This document shows positions 7,170 to 13,757 of a stretch of 15,783 nucleotides of DNA, in pieces. Made by a program: the position numbers and the translations under genes. The notes beneath the pieces were generated by a model that was not told the origin of the DNA, searched no databases, and was given only the letters and a program-made list of their open reading frames with translations. The stretch's first letter is position 1. Each line of letters opens with the position of its first letter. The stretch is from Candidatus Omnitrophota bacterium (GTDB lineage Bacteria > Omnitrophota > Gorgyraeia > 2-01-FULL-45-10). The stretch spans positions 1 to 15,783 of the forward strand of contig JAPLMH010000029.1 of assembly GCA_026387135.1 (NCBI GenBank), read 5' to 3'.

Positions 7170-7520
7170 TTAGCCACCAGCAGCAGCTGTTGACAATGTG
7201 TGAGTCGCGTTTCCATCAGGACAAACGGGATCGGCATTAGGAGCCGTCAACACATAGTCCTTATGGTTACATTGCGGCATCGCCTTCAGATAAGCCGGGA
7301 TCAACTGTGCCGCTGTCGGCGCAGTACCCTCATCGCCACCACTATCGAGCGCCCATACCTGGATCGCCCCCTGGATCTGTTTCAGGTTAGCGATACAAGC
7401 ATTTCTCTGCGCGGTAGTCCTAGCGTTAACGAAGTTCGGAATGGCTATCGCCGCCAATAAACCTATAATTGCGACTACTATCATTATTTCTACAAGCGTA
7501 AAGCCTTTTTTTCTTAGCAT
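7170..7520 (-). CDS. pilA: Major type IV pilin (PilA-like)
   Basis: A 116-residue prepilin: leader MLRKKG, cleavage before FTLVEIMIVVAIIGLLAAIA, Glu5 of the mature protein present, then IPNF and a short globular domain. Cysteines lie in RNACIANLKQ, MPQCNHKDY and DPVCPDGN. The C-terminus is Ala/Gly-rich (STAAAGG). The ATG at 7520 is chosen because GGAGGTG lies eight bases upstream. A GTG at 7529 in the same frame would add three residues, but it overlaps that Shine-Dalgarno and is not the likely start. The gene has its own near-consensus promoter, a long leader, an unusually strong ribosome binding site and an immediate hairpin terminator. These fit a highly expressed structural subunit, and that makes it the main pilin rather than its neighbour. 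This role is inferred from expression signals. Confidence 0.93.
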   Translation of the reverse strand: MLRKKGFTLVEIMIVVAIIGLLAAIAIPNFVNARTTAQRNACIANLKQIQGAIQVWALDSGGDEGTAPTAAQLIPAYLKAMPQCNHKDYVLTAPNADPVCPDGNATHTLSTAAAGG

Positions 7521-7526
7521 ATAATT

Positions 7527-7533
7527 CACCTCC
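7527..7533 (-). promoter_or_regulatory. Ribosome binding site of the major pilin
   Basis: Minus-strand GGAGGTG within a longer G-rich run (GGAGGGGGGAGGTG) ends seven to eight bases before the ATG at 7520. It is one of the two strongest Shine-Dalgarno sites in the window and decides the start codon, because the alternative GTG at 7529 lies within it. Confidence 0.8.
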
Positions 7534-7690
7534 CCCCTCCGTTATCGGATCGATTTATAAATAAAAAATCCAGAAAGACCCTTTTAAAAACTTACTTTCT
7601 ATTCACTTACAGGTCTTGCTGGAGAATCTTCCAACCATATATATTATAGCATTTTAAAACAGATCTCTTTCTCTATCAAGACCCCTACAC
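7534..7690 (-). promoter_or_regulatory. Long untranslated leader of the major pilin
   Basis: The transcript from the -10 at 7696-7701 would carry about 160-170 untranslated bases. It contains a 7-base inverted repeat (minus GGTCTTG at 7683-7677 pairing with CAAGACC at 7618-7612), A/T-rich stretches near 7555-7590 and the G-rich ribosome binding site. There is no ORF here and I recognise no riboswitch family. It may stabilise the abundant pilin mRNA or host control of translation. Confidence 0.4.
7643..7651 (-). promoter_or_regulatory. Possible second pilin promoter, extended -10
   Basis: On the minus strand TGC is followed directly by TATAAT (7651-7643), a perfect extended -10 element. No good -35 lies 16-18 bases upstream. 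It would start a transcript near 7636 with a leader of about 115 bases. It is plausible as a secondary promoter but could be chance in this A/T-rich leader. Confidence 0.4.
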
Positions 7691-7695
7691 TATTA

Positions 7696-7724
7696 AGTAT
7701 ACCCTATGAATTTAGCTTTGTCAA
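7696..7724 (-). promoter_or_regulatory. Promoter of the major pilin (sigma70 type)
   Basis: Minus strand: TTGACA at 7724-7719, a 17-base spacer, and TATACT at 7701-7696. Both hexamers and the spacing are near consensus for a housekeeping sigma factor. It begins 20 bases after the pilC stop, and the predicted start of transcription is near 7688. It uses exactly the same two hexamers and spacer length as the promoter at the head of the locus. No sigma54 (GG-N10-GC) element, as used for pilA in Pseudomonas, was noticed. Confidence 0.85.
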
Positions 7725-7743
7725 GGCTTGGCACCTACGTATA

Positions 7744-8955
7744 TTAACCCGAAACTACCTGGGTAAGCTTGAATATAGGCAGGAACATACATATCACTAT
7801 TGTGCCTATGACCACCCCTAAAAAGGCTATTATAAGCGGTTCTATGAGGCTAGTAAGACCGCTTACGGTGGTGTCAACCTGTTCATCGTAAAAATCCGCT
7901 ATCTTTGAGAGCATCTTTTCGAGCTCTCCGGATTGCTCCCCTACCGAAACCATCCTGACTACCATGGACGGAAAGATCTTAGACCTGGCGAGGGGCTCGG
8001 CTATGCTCTCTCCTTCGAGCACATTGGTCCTCACGGTCTCTACGGCATGCTCTACCGCCTTATTGCCGGACGTCTTACCTACTATCTCGAGAGAATTCAG
8101 TATGGGAACTCCGCTTTTAATAAGGGTGGATAATGTCCTGGTAAATTTGCTTATCGCGACTTTTGTAAAGAGAACGCCGAATATCGGTAATTTGAGCAGG
8201 ATCGAGTCGTATTTTAGCCGCCCCTTCTCGGATTTTACATATCTTGTCACTAAAAATACCGCTATGGCAATGACTATAACCACGGCAGGAAAATATTTCT
8301 GTAAGGTATCGCTTATGGCTATCAAAACTGCCGTCGGTTTCGGCATGTCGGCTCCAAATCCTGAGAATATATTTTTAAATACCGGTATTACCTTTAAAAG
8401 CAAAAGGAGCGTTATGCCAACAGCCATGCCGCTTACAACTGCGGGATATATCAAGGCCGAGGTTATCTTCTTCTGGAGACTGCTAGTCTTTTCCAGATAT
8501 AGCGCCAGCCTGTCGAGTATCTCATCGAGCATGCCGCTCGACTCTCCGGCCTTTACCATGTTCACGAAAAGCGGAGAAAATACTTTCTTATGTTTGCTGA
8601 TGGCATCGGAGAAGCTTGAGCCTGTCTCAACATCGTTACGGATCTTCGATATTATTTCACCGAAAGTCTTGTTCTCTATCTGGTCGCCCAGTATATCGAG
8701 AGCCCCGACCAGCGGTATGCCGGCGTCTACCATGGTGGCCAATTGCCTCGAGAATATCACCAGGTCATCGATCTTGATCTTCTTCTTGCCGAATGACATG
8801 GCGGAGAATTTAGTCTTACTCGCTTCGCCGACCGATACTATTATCAGCCCTTGTTTGCGCAGCATCTCAACTGCGGAAGCGTAATCGGCTGCCTCAAAAA
8901 ATCCTGTGACGGCCTTGCCCGAATTATCTTTGGCGGTATACTTAAAATTTGGCAT
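7744..8955 (-). CDS. pilC: PilC, inner-membrane platform protein of the type IV pilus
   Basis: A 403-residue member of the GspF/PilC family. It starts with the family hallmark FKYTAKDNSGKAVTG (about 4-18), followed by two repeated T2SSF helical domains: about 66-188, with FSRQLATMVDAGIPLVGAL, and about 269-391, with FTRTLSTLIKSGVPILNSL. Transmembrane helices lie near 167-190, 220-238 and 370-395. PilC is the platform that PilB and PilT turn to add or remove pilin subunits. Length is normal and no lesion is visible. It starts seven bases after pilB2, with GGAGG in the end of that gene as ribosome binding site. No hairpin terminator follows it before the pilin promoter. Confidence 0.96.
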   Translation of the reverse strand: MPNFKYTAKDNSGKAVTGFFEAADYASAVEMLRKQGLIIVSVGEASKTKFSAMSFGKKKIKIDDLVIFSRQLATMVDAGIPLVGALDILGDQIENKTFGEIISKIRNDVETGSSFSDAISKHKKVFSPLFVNMVKAGESSGMLDEILDRLALYLEKTSSLQKKITSALIYPAVVSGMAVGITLLLLLKVIPVFKNIFSGFGADMPKPTAVLIAISDTLQKYFPAVVIVIAIAVFLVTRYVKSEKGRLKYDSILLKLPIFGVLFTKVAISKFTRTLSTLIKSGVPILNSLEIVGKTSGNKAVEHAVETVRTNVLEGESIAEPLARSKIFPSMVVRMVSVGEQSGELEKMLSKIADFYDEQVDTTVSGLTSLIEPLIIAFLGVVIGTIVICMFLPIFKLTQVVSG

Positions 8956-8962
8956 ATCTTGA

Positions 8963-10687
8963 TCAATCCTCCGAAGTGATCCTTAACATCTCCTCGATCG
9001 TTGTAACGCCTTTTATGCAATTCTCCAGCGCATTATCTCTCAACGTCATCATGCCCTGTTCTTTGATCGCATACTCCTTGATCTGATCGCTCGACGCTCT
9101 CTTCATTATCAGGTTCCTTATGGGATCGTCTATCAAAAGGGTCTCAAGTATCCCGACCCTCCCGTAATATCCCGTATCGTTACAGCGCGAGCACCCCTTG
9201 CCTTTATAAAAATTCTTTATGCCGCTCTTCTTAAGTATCCCGGGATCTATTCCCAATCTCTGAAGGACGTCCGGAAGCATCTCCATCTCTTCTTTGCAAT
9301 TTTCGCATATCTTTCTCATGAGCCTCTGGGCCGAAGACATTATAAGGCTCGACGCCACAAGGAACGGCTCGACGCCCATATCTATGAGCCTCGTTATCGC
9401 GCCGGCGGCATCATTGGTATGCAGAGTGCTCAATATAAGCTGCCCGGTAAGAGACGCCTTTATAGCTATATCTGCCGTCTCAAAATCACGGATCTCCCCC
9501 ACCATTATTATGTCGGGGCTTTGCCGCAATATTCCTTTTAACCCTACAGCGAAGGTCAATCCGATCTCGGGCCTGGCCGGTATCTGCGTAACCCCTTCAG
9601 TCTCGTATTCTACGGGATCCTCGAGCGTTATGATGTTGCGATCCGGTGTATTGAGCTGGCTTATTATGGAATAGAGCGTTGTGGATTTACCGCTTCCCGT
9701 CGGGCCGGTGACGAGTATCATCCCGTAGGGCCGGTCAAGCGCCATCCTGAACATCTTTAAAGGTCCGGGCAAAAATCCCAGTTTTTCCAATCCTATGCTC
9801 ACACTCGATTTGTCCAGGATCCTCATGACAACTTTTCCGCCGAAGGTTACCGGCAGGATGGAGACCCTGAAATCTATCTCTTTGCCTTCGTAGTTTATCT
9901 TAAAACGTCCATCCTGCGGCATTCTGGTCTCGGTGATGTCGAGCCTGGACATTATCTTCAATCGCGCTATTATGGCATTCTGGTTCTTCTTCGGCAGAGT
10001 AAGGACGTCGTGAAGGCTGCCGTCTATCCTGTATCTTACTTTCAGGAATTTTTCGCACGGCTCGATATGGATGTCCGACGCCCTCTTCTTTATGGCCTCG
10101 TTCAGTATAAGGCTCACAACCTTCACTATCGGAGCCTTCTGGCTCTCTTCCGTGATCTCACTGATATCTATCTGCTCTTCTTCGACGACCTCCATATCGT
10201 CTTCAGGATTTATGCTCTCCAGTATCTTTGAGATCTCCTGCACATGCGCAGTGGCCCCGTAATAGGAATTTATCGCTTCCTTTATGTCGCTTTCAGAGGC
10301 GATGGCGATGTCCACTTTAAAATGCGTTATCATCTTTATATCGTCTATCGCGAATACATTTAACGGGTCCGACATGACCACCGTGAGGACGTTCCCTATC
10401 TTGGATAGCGGCAGAACGGAATATTGCCGCGCGATCTTTTCGGGGATCAGCTTCAGCATCTCCTTATCTATCTTGTATTTTGATATGTTGATCGGAGGGG
10501 TATCCAATTGCGCGCTCACCGCGACCATAAGGGACTTCTGAGATATGAGGTTCTGATCGACTAGTATCTTGCCTAAGTTTTCTCCCGATATCTTCTGTAT
10601 TTCTATGGCCTTATCAAGGTCTTTCTTCTTTATGAGATTTCCTTTTATCAGGATATCGGTCAGTTTTTCTCTTAAAGATAACGCCAT
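8963..10687 (-). CDS. pilB: PilB, type IV pilus assembly ATPase (intact second copy)
   Basis: A 574-residue GspE/PilB ATPase with every expected element. An N-terminal MshEN-type domain (about 1-145) contains the repeated LG/Q helical motif (EKLTDILIKGNLIKKKDLDK and following). The N2 domain (about 180-290) has ASDIHIEP and RMPQDGRFKI. Walker A is GPTGSGKST at 328-336 (K334). The Asp box is IITLEDPVEYE at about 352-362. Walker B is PDIIMVGEIRD at 391-401, and the His box is TLHT at 421-424. A zinc-binding tetracysteine is formed by C461, C464, C499 and C502. PilB powers extension by ATP hydrolysis at the cytoplasmic base with PilC, which is the next gene. Glu at 35 (SGENLGKIL) and other changes make its MshEN motifs less canonical than those of the standalone protein upstream, so c-di-GMP binding is uncertain. 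Confidence 0.96.
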   Translation of the reverse strand: MALSLREKLTDILIKGNLIKKKDLDKAIEIQKISGENLGKILVDQNLISQKSLMVAVSAQLDTPPINISKYKIDKEMLKLIPEKIARQYSVLPLSKIGNVLTVVMSDPLNVFAIDDIKMITHFKVDIAIASESDIKEAINSYYGATAHVQEISKILESINPEDDMEVVEEEQIDISEITEESQKAPIVKVVSLILNEAIKKRASDIHIEPCEKFLKVRYRIDGSLHDVLTLPKKNQNAIIARLKIMSRLDITETRMPQDGRFKINYEGKEIDFRVSILPVTFGGKVVMRILDKSSVSIGLEKLGFLPGPLKMFRMALDRPYGMILVTGPTGSGKSTTLYSIISQLNTPDRNIITLEDPVEYETEGVTQIPARPEIGLTFAVGLKGILRQSPDIIMVGEIRDFETADIAIKASLTGQLILSTLHTNDAAGAITRLIDMGVEPFLVASSLIMSSAQRLMRKICENCKEEMEMLPDVLQRLGIDPGILKKSGIKNFYKGKGCSRCNDTGYYGRVGILETLLIDDPIRNLIMKRASSDQIKEYAIKEQGMMTLRDNALENCIKGVTTIEEMLRITSED

Positions 10688-10690
10688 ATT

Positions 10691-11629
10691 CTACCCCGCC
10701 TCAAGATCCTGGTTGCCAACCGTGACGCGCACGACTTCATCGAGTGTCGTAACGCCTTCTAAAACTAAAGCAATGCCGTTCTCTCTGAGAGTCTTCATGC
10801 CTTCCGATCTGGCAGCCTCGAGTATCTTATATTCCTGAGCGCTCTCCAGAATAAGCGCTTTTATCTTCGGTGTGAGCATCAGGATTTCTATCAGAGCGGT
10901 CCTTCCTTTGTAACCCGTCTTGCGGCATAGATCACAGCCCTTGCCCTTGTAGAGGAGAGCTTTCTTACCGCCGGTCTTTATTCCGAAACTTTCGGCTACA
11001 TCGGAGTCCAGTTCATACGATTCCTTACAATTGGGACATATCTTTCTGACCAACCTCTGCGCCCCTACGAGTATAATGGAGGATGTCATCAGGAATGGCT
11101 CAACGCCCATGTTTATGAGCCTGGTCACGGATCCGGCTGCGGTGGTCGTGTGGAGTGTGCTCAATACCAAGTGTCCGGTAAGCGCCGCCTTGATCGCTAT
11201 ATCCACCGTCTCAAAATCACGTATCTCGCCTATCATTATTATGTCGGGATCCTGCCTTAAGATCGACCTTAATGCTCCAGCAAAAGTAAGCCCTATGCCG
11301 GGCCTCGCGGTCACCTGATTTATTCCGTCTATGATATACTCAACGGGGTCTTCTACGGTTATCACATTATCTTCCGGTGAATTTATGTAGTCGAGTATCG
11401 AGTAGAGCGTCGTGGTCTTCCCGCATCCTGTGGGCCCGCATATGAGTATCATCCCGTGGGGTCTCATGGCGCCCTTCTGTATCTCTCCGAGAGACTTTTT
11501 GTCAAATCCCATCTTATCCAGATCGAGAGTCGCCTGAGACTTATCCAGGATCCTCAATGCGACCTTCTCGCCTTTACTGGATGGAAGGACCGATATCCTG
11601 AAGTCAACTTCCCGGCCATGAAGCCTCAC
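10691..11629 (-). CDS. pilB: PilB1 C-terminal fragment (ATPase domain) of a broken assembly ATPase gene
   Basis: A 312-residue reading frame from a GTG at 11629 containing the whole ATPase half of a PilB. It has VRLHGREVDFRISVLP, Walker A GPTGCGKTTT (65-74), Asp box TVEDPVEY, Walker B PDIIMIGEIRD (128-138), His-box TLHTTTA, and zinc cysteines C198, C201, C232 and C235. The frame remains open upstream of the GTG and reads NARGRFKV, the remnant of the conserved PQDGRFK motif. That shows it was once continuous with the preceding frame. It overlaps the N-terminal fragment by 26 bases. All catalytic residues are intact, so the ATPase core is not decaying in sequence. Either the break is recent, or the two halves are made separately by coupled initiation at the GTG, or it is an assembly error. 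pilB2 follows three bases later. Confidence 0.8.
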   Translation of the reverse strand: MRLHGREVDFRISVLPSSKGEKVALRILDKSQATLDLDKMGFDKKSLGEIQKGAMRPHGMILICGPTGCGKTTTLYSILDYINSPEDNVITVEDPVEYIIDGINQVTARPGIGLTFAGALRSILRQDPDIIMIGEIRDFETVDIAIKAALTGHLVLSTLHTTTAAGSVTRLINMGVEPFLMTSSIILVGAQRLVRKICPNCKESYELDSDVAESFGIKTGGKKALLYKGKGCDLCRKTGYKGRTALIEILMLTPKIKALILESAQEYKILEAARSEGMKTLRENGIALVLEGVTTLDEVVRVTVGNQDLEAG

Positions 11630-12407
11630 CTTGAACCTTCCGCGGGCGTTTGGCGTCCTGCAGGACCCCGTCCACCCTGTATCTCACGCGGACCTCATTA
11701 TCGAGCGGCTCTATAAGTATGTCGCTAGACCTGGCGTTTACCGCTTCCGCAAGAATAAGATTGGTGATCTTTACAACGGGAGCATCCTGCGTGAGTTTTA
11801 TAATATCAGATGAGCTTTCTATATTCTGCGCGGACCTCTCCTCTACCATGCTTATATTTTCGGAGGAATCCTTCATATCGTCTACTATCTTTTCGATGGC
11901 CGTGTAAGCGCTCTCTTCGTAATACTGGCCTATCGCTTCCTTGATATTCCTGTCCGTCGTGATTATCGGGCTTATATTGAATCCCGTGATAGCTTTTATA
12001 TCGTCTATGGCGAATATATTGAGAGGATCCACCATAGCTACTACCAGAGTATTACTCATCTTGGATATCGGGATTATCTGGTAACGCTTTGCGATCTTTT
12101 TCGGGATCAGCTTTATGACGTTGGGATCTATCTTATACCTGGAAAGGTTTATGGGCGGAATGCCGAGCTCCTTTATTACATTGGGATCTATCTTATATCT
12201 GGAAAGGTTTATAGGAGGGATGCCGAGCTCCTGGCTCAGCGCTACCATGAGATCATCTCTTGAGATGAGACCCAGCTCGACCAGTATATCGCTTAATGAT
12301 CCGCCCTTCTCTCTCTGTACTTTCAGCGCCTTCTCTAGATCGGTCTCTTTGAGAAGGTGCTTATCTATGAATATCTTCAGTATCTTTTCTTTGAGCGAGA
12401 GGATCAT
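11604..12407 (-). CDS. pilB: PilB1 N-terminal fragment with internal 20-residue duplication, frame broken before the ATPase core
   Basis: A 267-residue product. It has a MshEN-type N-terminal domain (about 1-165), a linker (about 166-205) and the beginning of the N2 domain (NARSSDILIEP, RVRYRVDGVLQDA, to residue 252). It then runs 15 more codons in the wrong frame to a TGA. Compared with pilB2, about 25-30 residues are missing at the join (the block LPKKNQNAIIARLKIMSRLD and following), and the reading frame shifts there. Residues 60-79 and 80-99 are the same 20-residue sequence (ELGIPPINLSRYKIDPNVIK) twice. That duplicates a strand-loop of the MshEN domain and is not found in pilB2. The start ATG is three bases after the preceding stop. 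On its own the fragment cannot be an ATPase, but the MshEN domain could still bind a ligand. Confidence 0.8.
   Translation of the reverse strand: MILSLKEKILKIFIDKHLLKETDLEKALKVQREKGGSLSDILVELGLISRDDLMVALSQELGIPPINLSRYKIDPNVIKELGIPPINLSRYKIDPNVIKLIPKKIAKRYQIIPISKMSNTLVVAMVDPLNIFAIDDIKAITGFNISPIITTDRNIKEAIGQYYEESAYTAIEKIVDDMKDSSENISMVEERSAQNIESSSDIIKLTQDAPVVKITNLILAEAVNARSSDILIEPLDNEVRVRYRVDGVLQDAKRPRKVQGEASWPGS
12111..12230 (-). repeat. 60-bp tandem duplication inside pilB1
   Basis: Units 12171-12230 and 12111-12170 are adjacent and 60 bases long, each beginning with GAGCTC on the minus strand. They encode the same 20 residues but differ at six positions, all of them third codon bases (ATC/ATT, CCT/CCG, CCT/CCC, AGA/AGG, AAT/AAC, GTA/GTC). 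Confidence 0.95.
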
Positions 12408-12410
12408 CTC

Positions 12411-12860
12411 TTATGTTTTACCGTAGTACTTTGTTATCGCGTTGGTTATATCTGTCATGGTGCTTATAAAGACCTGGACCTTGCAGCCGGAAAGCATCTC
12501 TATATCCTCGGCCGCCTGTATATTGAGAGGGTTAGACATCGATATGGTGAGAAGGTTGCCTATCTTATCTATGGCGATAAGATTGTACTGCTTAGCTACG
12601 TTCTCCGGGATAAGCTTTATCATATCGGCGCTTATCTCGTAGCTCTCCAAAGGCAGATAAGGAAAACCATACTGGACCGTCAGCACCTGGGCTATCTCTT
12701 CTTCCTTAATATAGCCCAGCATGACGAAGATCTGGCCTATGAGCCCGCCCTTCTCTTTCTGTATCTTGACAGCCTTGTCAAGCTGAGTCTGGCTTATGAG
12801 CCCTTTCTCGAGAAGGAGTTCTCCCAGTTGTTTCGTTATCAGTCTTCTTGGCTGCGCCAT
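12411..12860 (-). CDS. Standalone MshEN (GspE/PilB N-terminal, T2SSE_N) domain protein
   Basis: A 149-residue protein made only of the N-terminal domain of GspE/PilB ATPases (Pfam T2SSE_N, PF05157). Two successive 24-residue MshEN motifs can be read: KQLGELLLEKGLI...LDKAVKIQ (about 10-33) and LIGQIFVMLGYI...IAQVLTVQYG (about 40-65). After them comes the typical LIPENVAKQYNLIAI and MSNPLNIQAAEDIEMLSG half. In MshE-type ATPases these motifs bind c-di-GMP. Here no ATPase follows, because the frame stops cleanly at YYGKT and pilB1 has its own complete MshEN domain three bases downstream. The gene sits between pilT and pilB1, two genes after a GGDEF-like protein. A c-di-GMP receptor, or a competitor for PilB N-terminal contacts, is a reasonable inference but unproven. 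AAGG five bases before the ATG serves as ribosome binding site. Confidence 0.85.
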   Translation of the reverse strand: MAQPRRLITKQLGELLLEKGLISQTQLDKAVKIQKEKGGLIGQIFVMLGYIKEEEIAQVLTVQYGFPYLPLESYEISADMIKLIPENVAKQYNLIAIDKIGNLLTISMSNPLNIQAAEDIEMLSGCKVQVFISTMTDITNAITKYYGKT

Positions 12861-12875
12861 TTATGCCTTTATGTC

Positions 12876-13736
12876 CTATTTTTTGAATAACCTTGCAAGG
12901 TCATCCGGGTCCGTAGTCCTTGCGAAGGCGTCCTCATAGGTTATCATCTTCTTCTGATATAATTCATAGAGAGCCTGATTCATCGTCTTCATGCCGTCTT
13001 TTTGAGACGTCTGCATGACCGAATATATCTGATGGATCTTCGATTCTCTCACAAGGCTCCTGACAGCGGGATTGGAGAGAAGTATCTCCATAGCAAGTAT
13101 CCTCCCCTTGCCTTCAGGCTTCGGTATCAGCTGCTGGGAGAGCACTCCGGTCAGAACGAACGAGAGCTGAGTCCGTATCTGCTGCTGCTGATGCGCCGGG
13201 AAGACGTCCACTATCCTGTTTATGGTCTGCACGCAATCAGAAGTATGAAGCGTTGCAAACACTCGATGCCCGGTCTCAGCTATCGTGAGAGCGGACTCTA
13301 TCGAGGCCAAAGAGGTGGATTTTCCGCTGCCCGTAGCACCGGTGACCAGGACTAAGCCCTTGATCTTTTTGCACAGGCTCGTAGCCACATCTACCGGCAG
13401 GCCGCACTCCTCAAAAGACCATATCTTGTAGGGTATGAGCCTTATCGCCGCGCCGACGGTGCCTCTCTGCTTAAAGACGTTGATCCTGTATCGGCTGATA
13501 TTAGGAAGCTCGAATGAAATGTCGAGCTCCAGGTCGCGCTCAAATTTTTCTATCTGCGCTTTCGATAGAAAGCTGTAAACGAGATCGCTTGCTTCATCGG
13601 GCGAAAGAGAATGATCGTCCACTGCGATAAGTTTTTCATCTATCCTTATGGTCACGGGACAGTTGGCCGTGATGTGCAGGTCGGAAGCGTTCTTTTCAAC
13701 CATCATCTTAAGTAAATTATTGATCTCTTTTGGCAT
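12876..13736 (-). CDS. pilT: PilT-like retraction ATPase lacking Asp box and Walker B
   Basis: A 286-residue PilT-family protein. The N-terminal PAS-like domain is present (MPKEINNLLKMMVEKNASDL, HITANCPVTIRID, FELPNISRYRINVFKQRGTVG). It has AAIRLIPYKI, Walker A GATGSGKST (133-141), the His-box region TAETGH-like TIAETGHRVFATLHTSD (151-167), and the C-terminal part with INRIVDVFPAHQQQQ and LLSNPAVRSLVRESK. PilT proteins are usually about 340-370 residues. Here SLAS (residues 142-145) runs straight into IESALTIAETGH, so about 65-70 residues containing the Asp box (TIEDPIEY type) and Walker B (DPDxxxVGEMRD type) are absent, in frame. As read, it could bind but not hydrolyse ATP. Shine-Dalgarno GGAGA lies about eight bases before the ATG. 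It follows the GGDEF gene by 21 bases. Confidence 0.88.
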   Translation of the reverse strand: MPKEINNLLKMMVEKNASDLHITANCPVTIRIDEKLIAVDDHSLSPDEASDLVYSFLSKAQIEKFERDLELDISFELPNISRYRINVFKQRGTVGAAIRLIPYKIWSFEECGLPVDVATSLCKKIKGLVLVTGATGSGKSTSLASIESALTIAETGHRVFATLHTSDCVQTINRIVDVFPAHQQQQIRTQLSFVLTGVLSQQLIPKPEGKGRILAMEILLSNPAVRSLVRESKIHQIYSVMQTSQKDGMKTMNQALYELYQKKMITYEDAFARTTDPDDLARLFKK

Positions 13737-13757
13737 CTATTTTTCTCCGGTTATTTA

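Noticed and set aside
7521..7529. GTG at 7529 as pilin start
   Set aside because: It overlaps the Shine-Dalgarno that is ideally spaced for the ATG at 7520, and the shorter leader MLRKKG is a typical prepilin leader.
12111..12230. CRISPR-like or minisatellite array
   Set aside because: There are only two adjacent units without spacers, and both are in frame inside a coding region.
541..13736. Type II secretion system instead of a type IV pilus
   Set aside because: PilM with PilN's INLLP motif, PilO, the PilP RDPF motif and a PilT-family protein define a T4P; no GspG/H/I/J/K/L/M set is seen.
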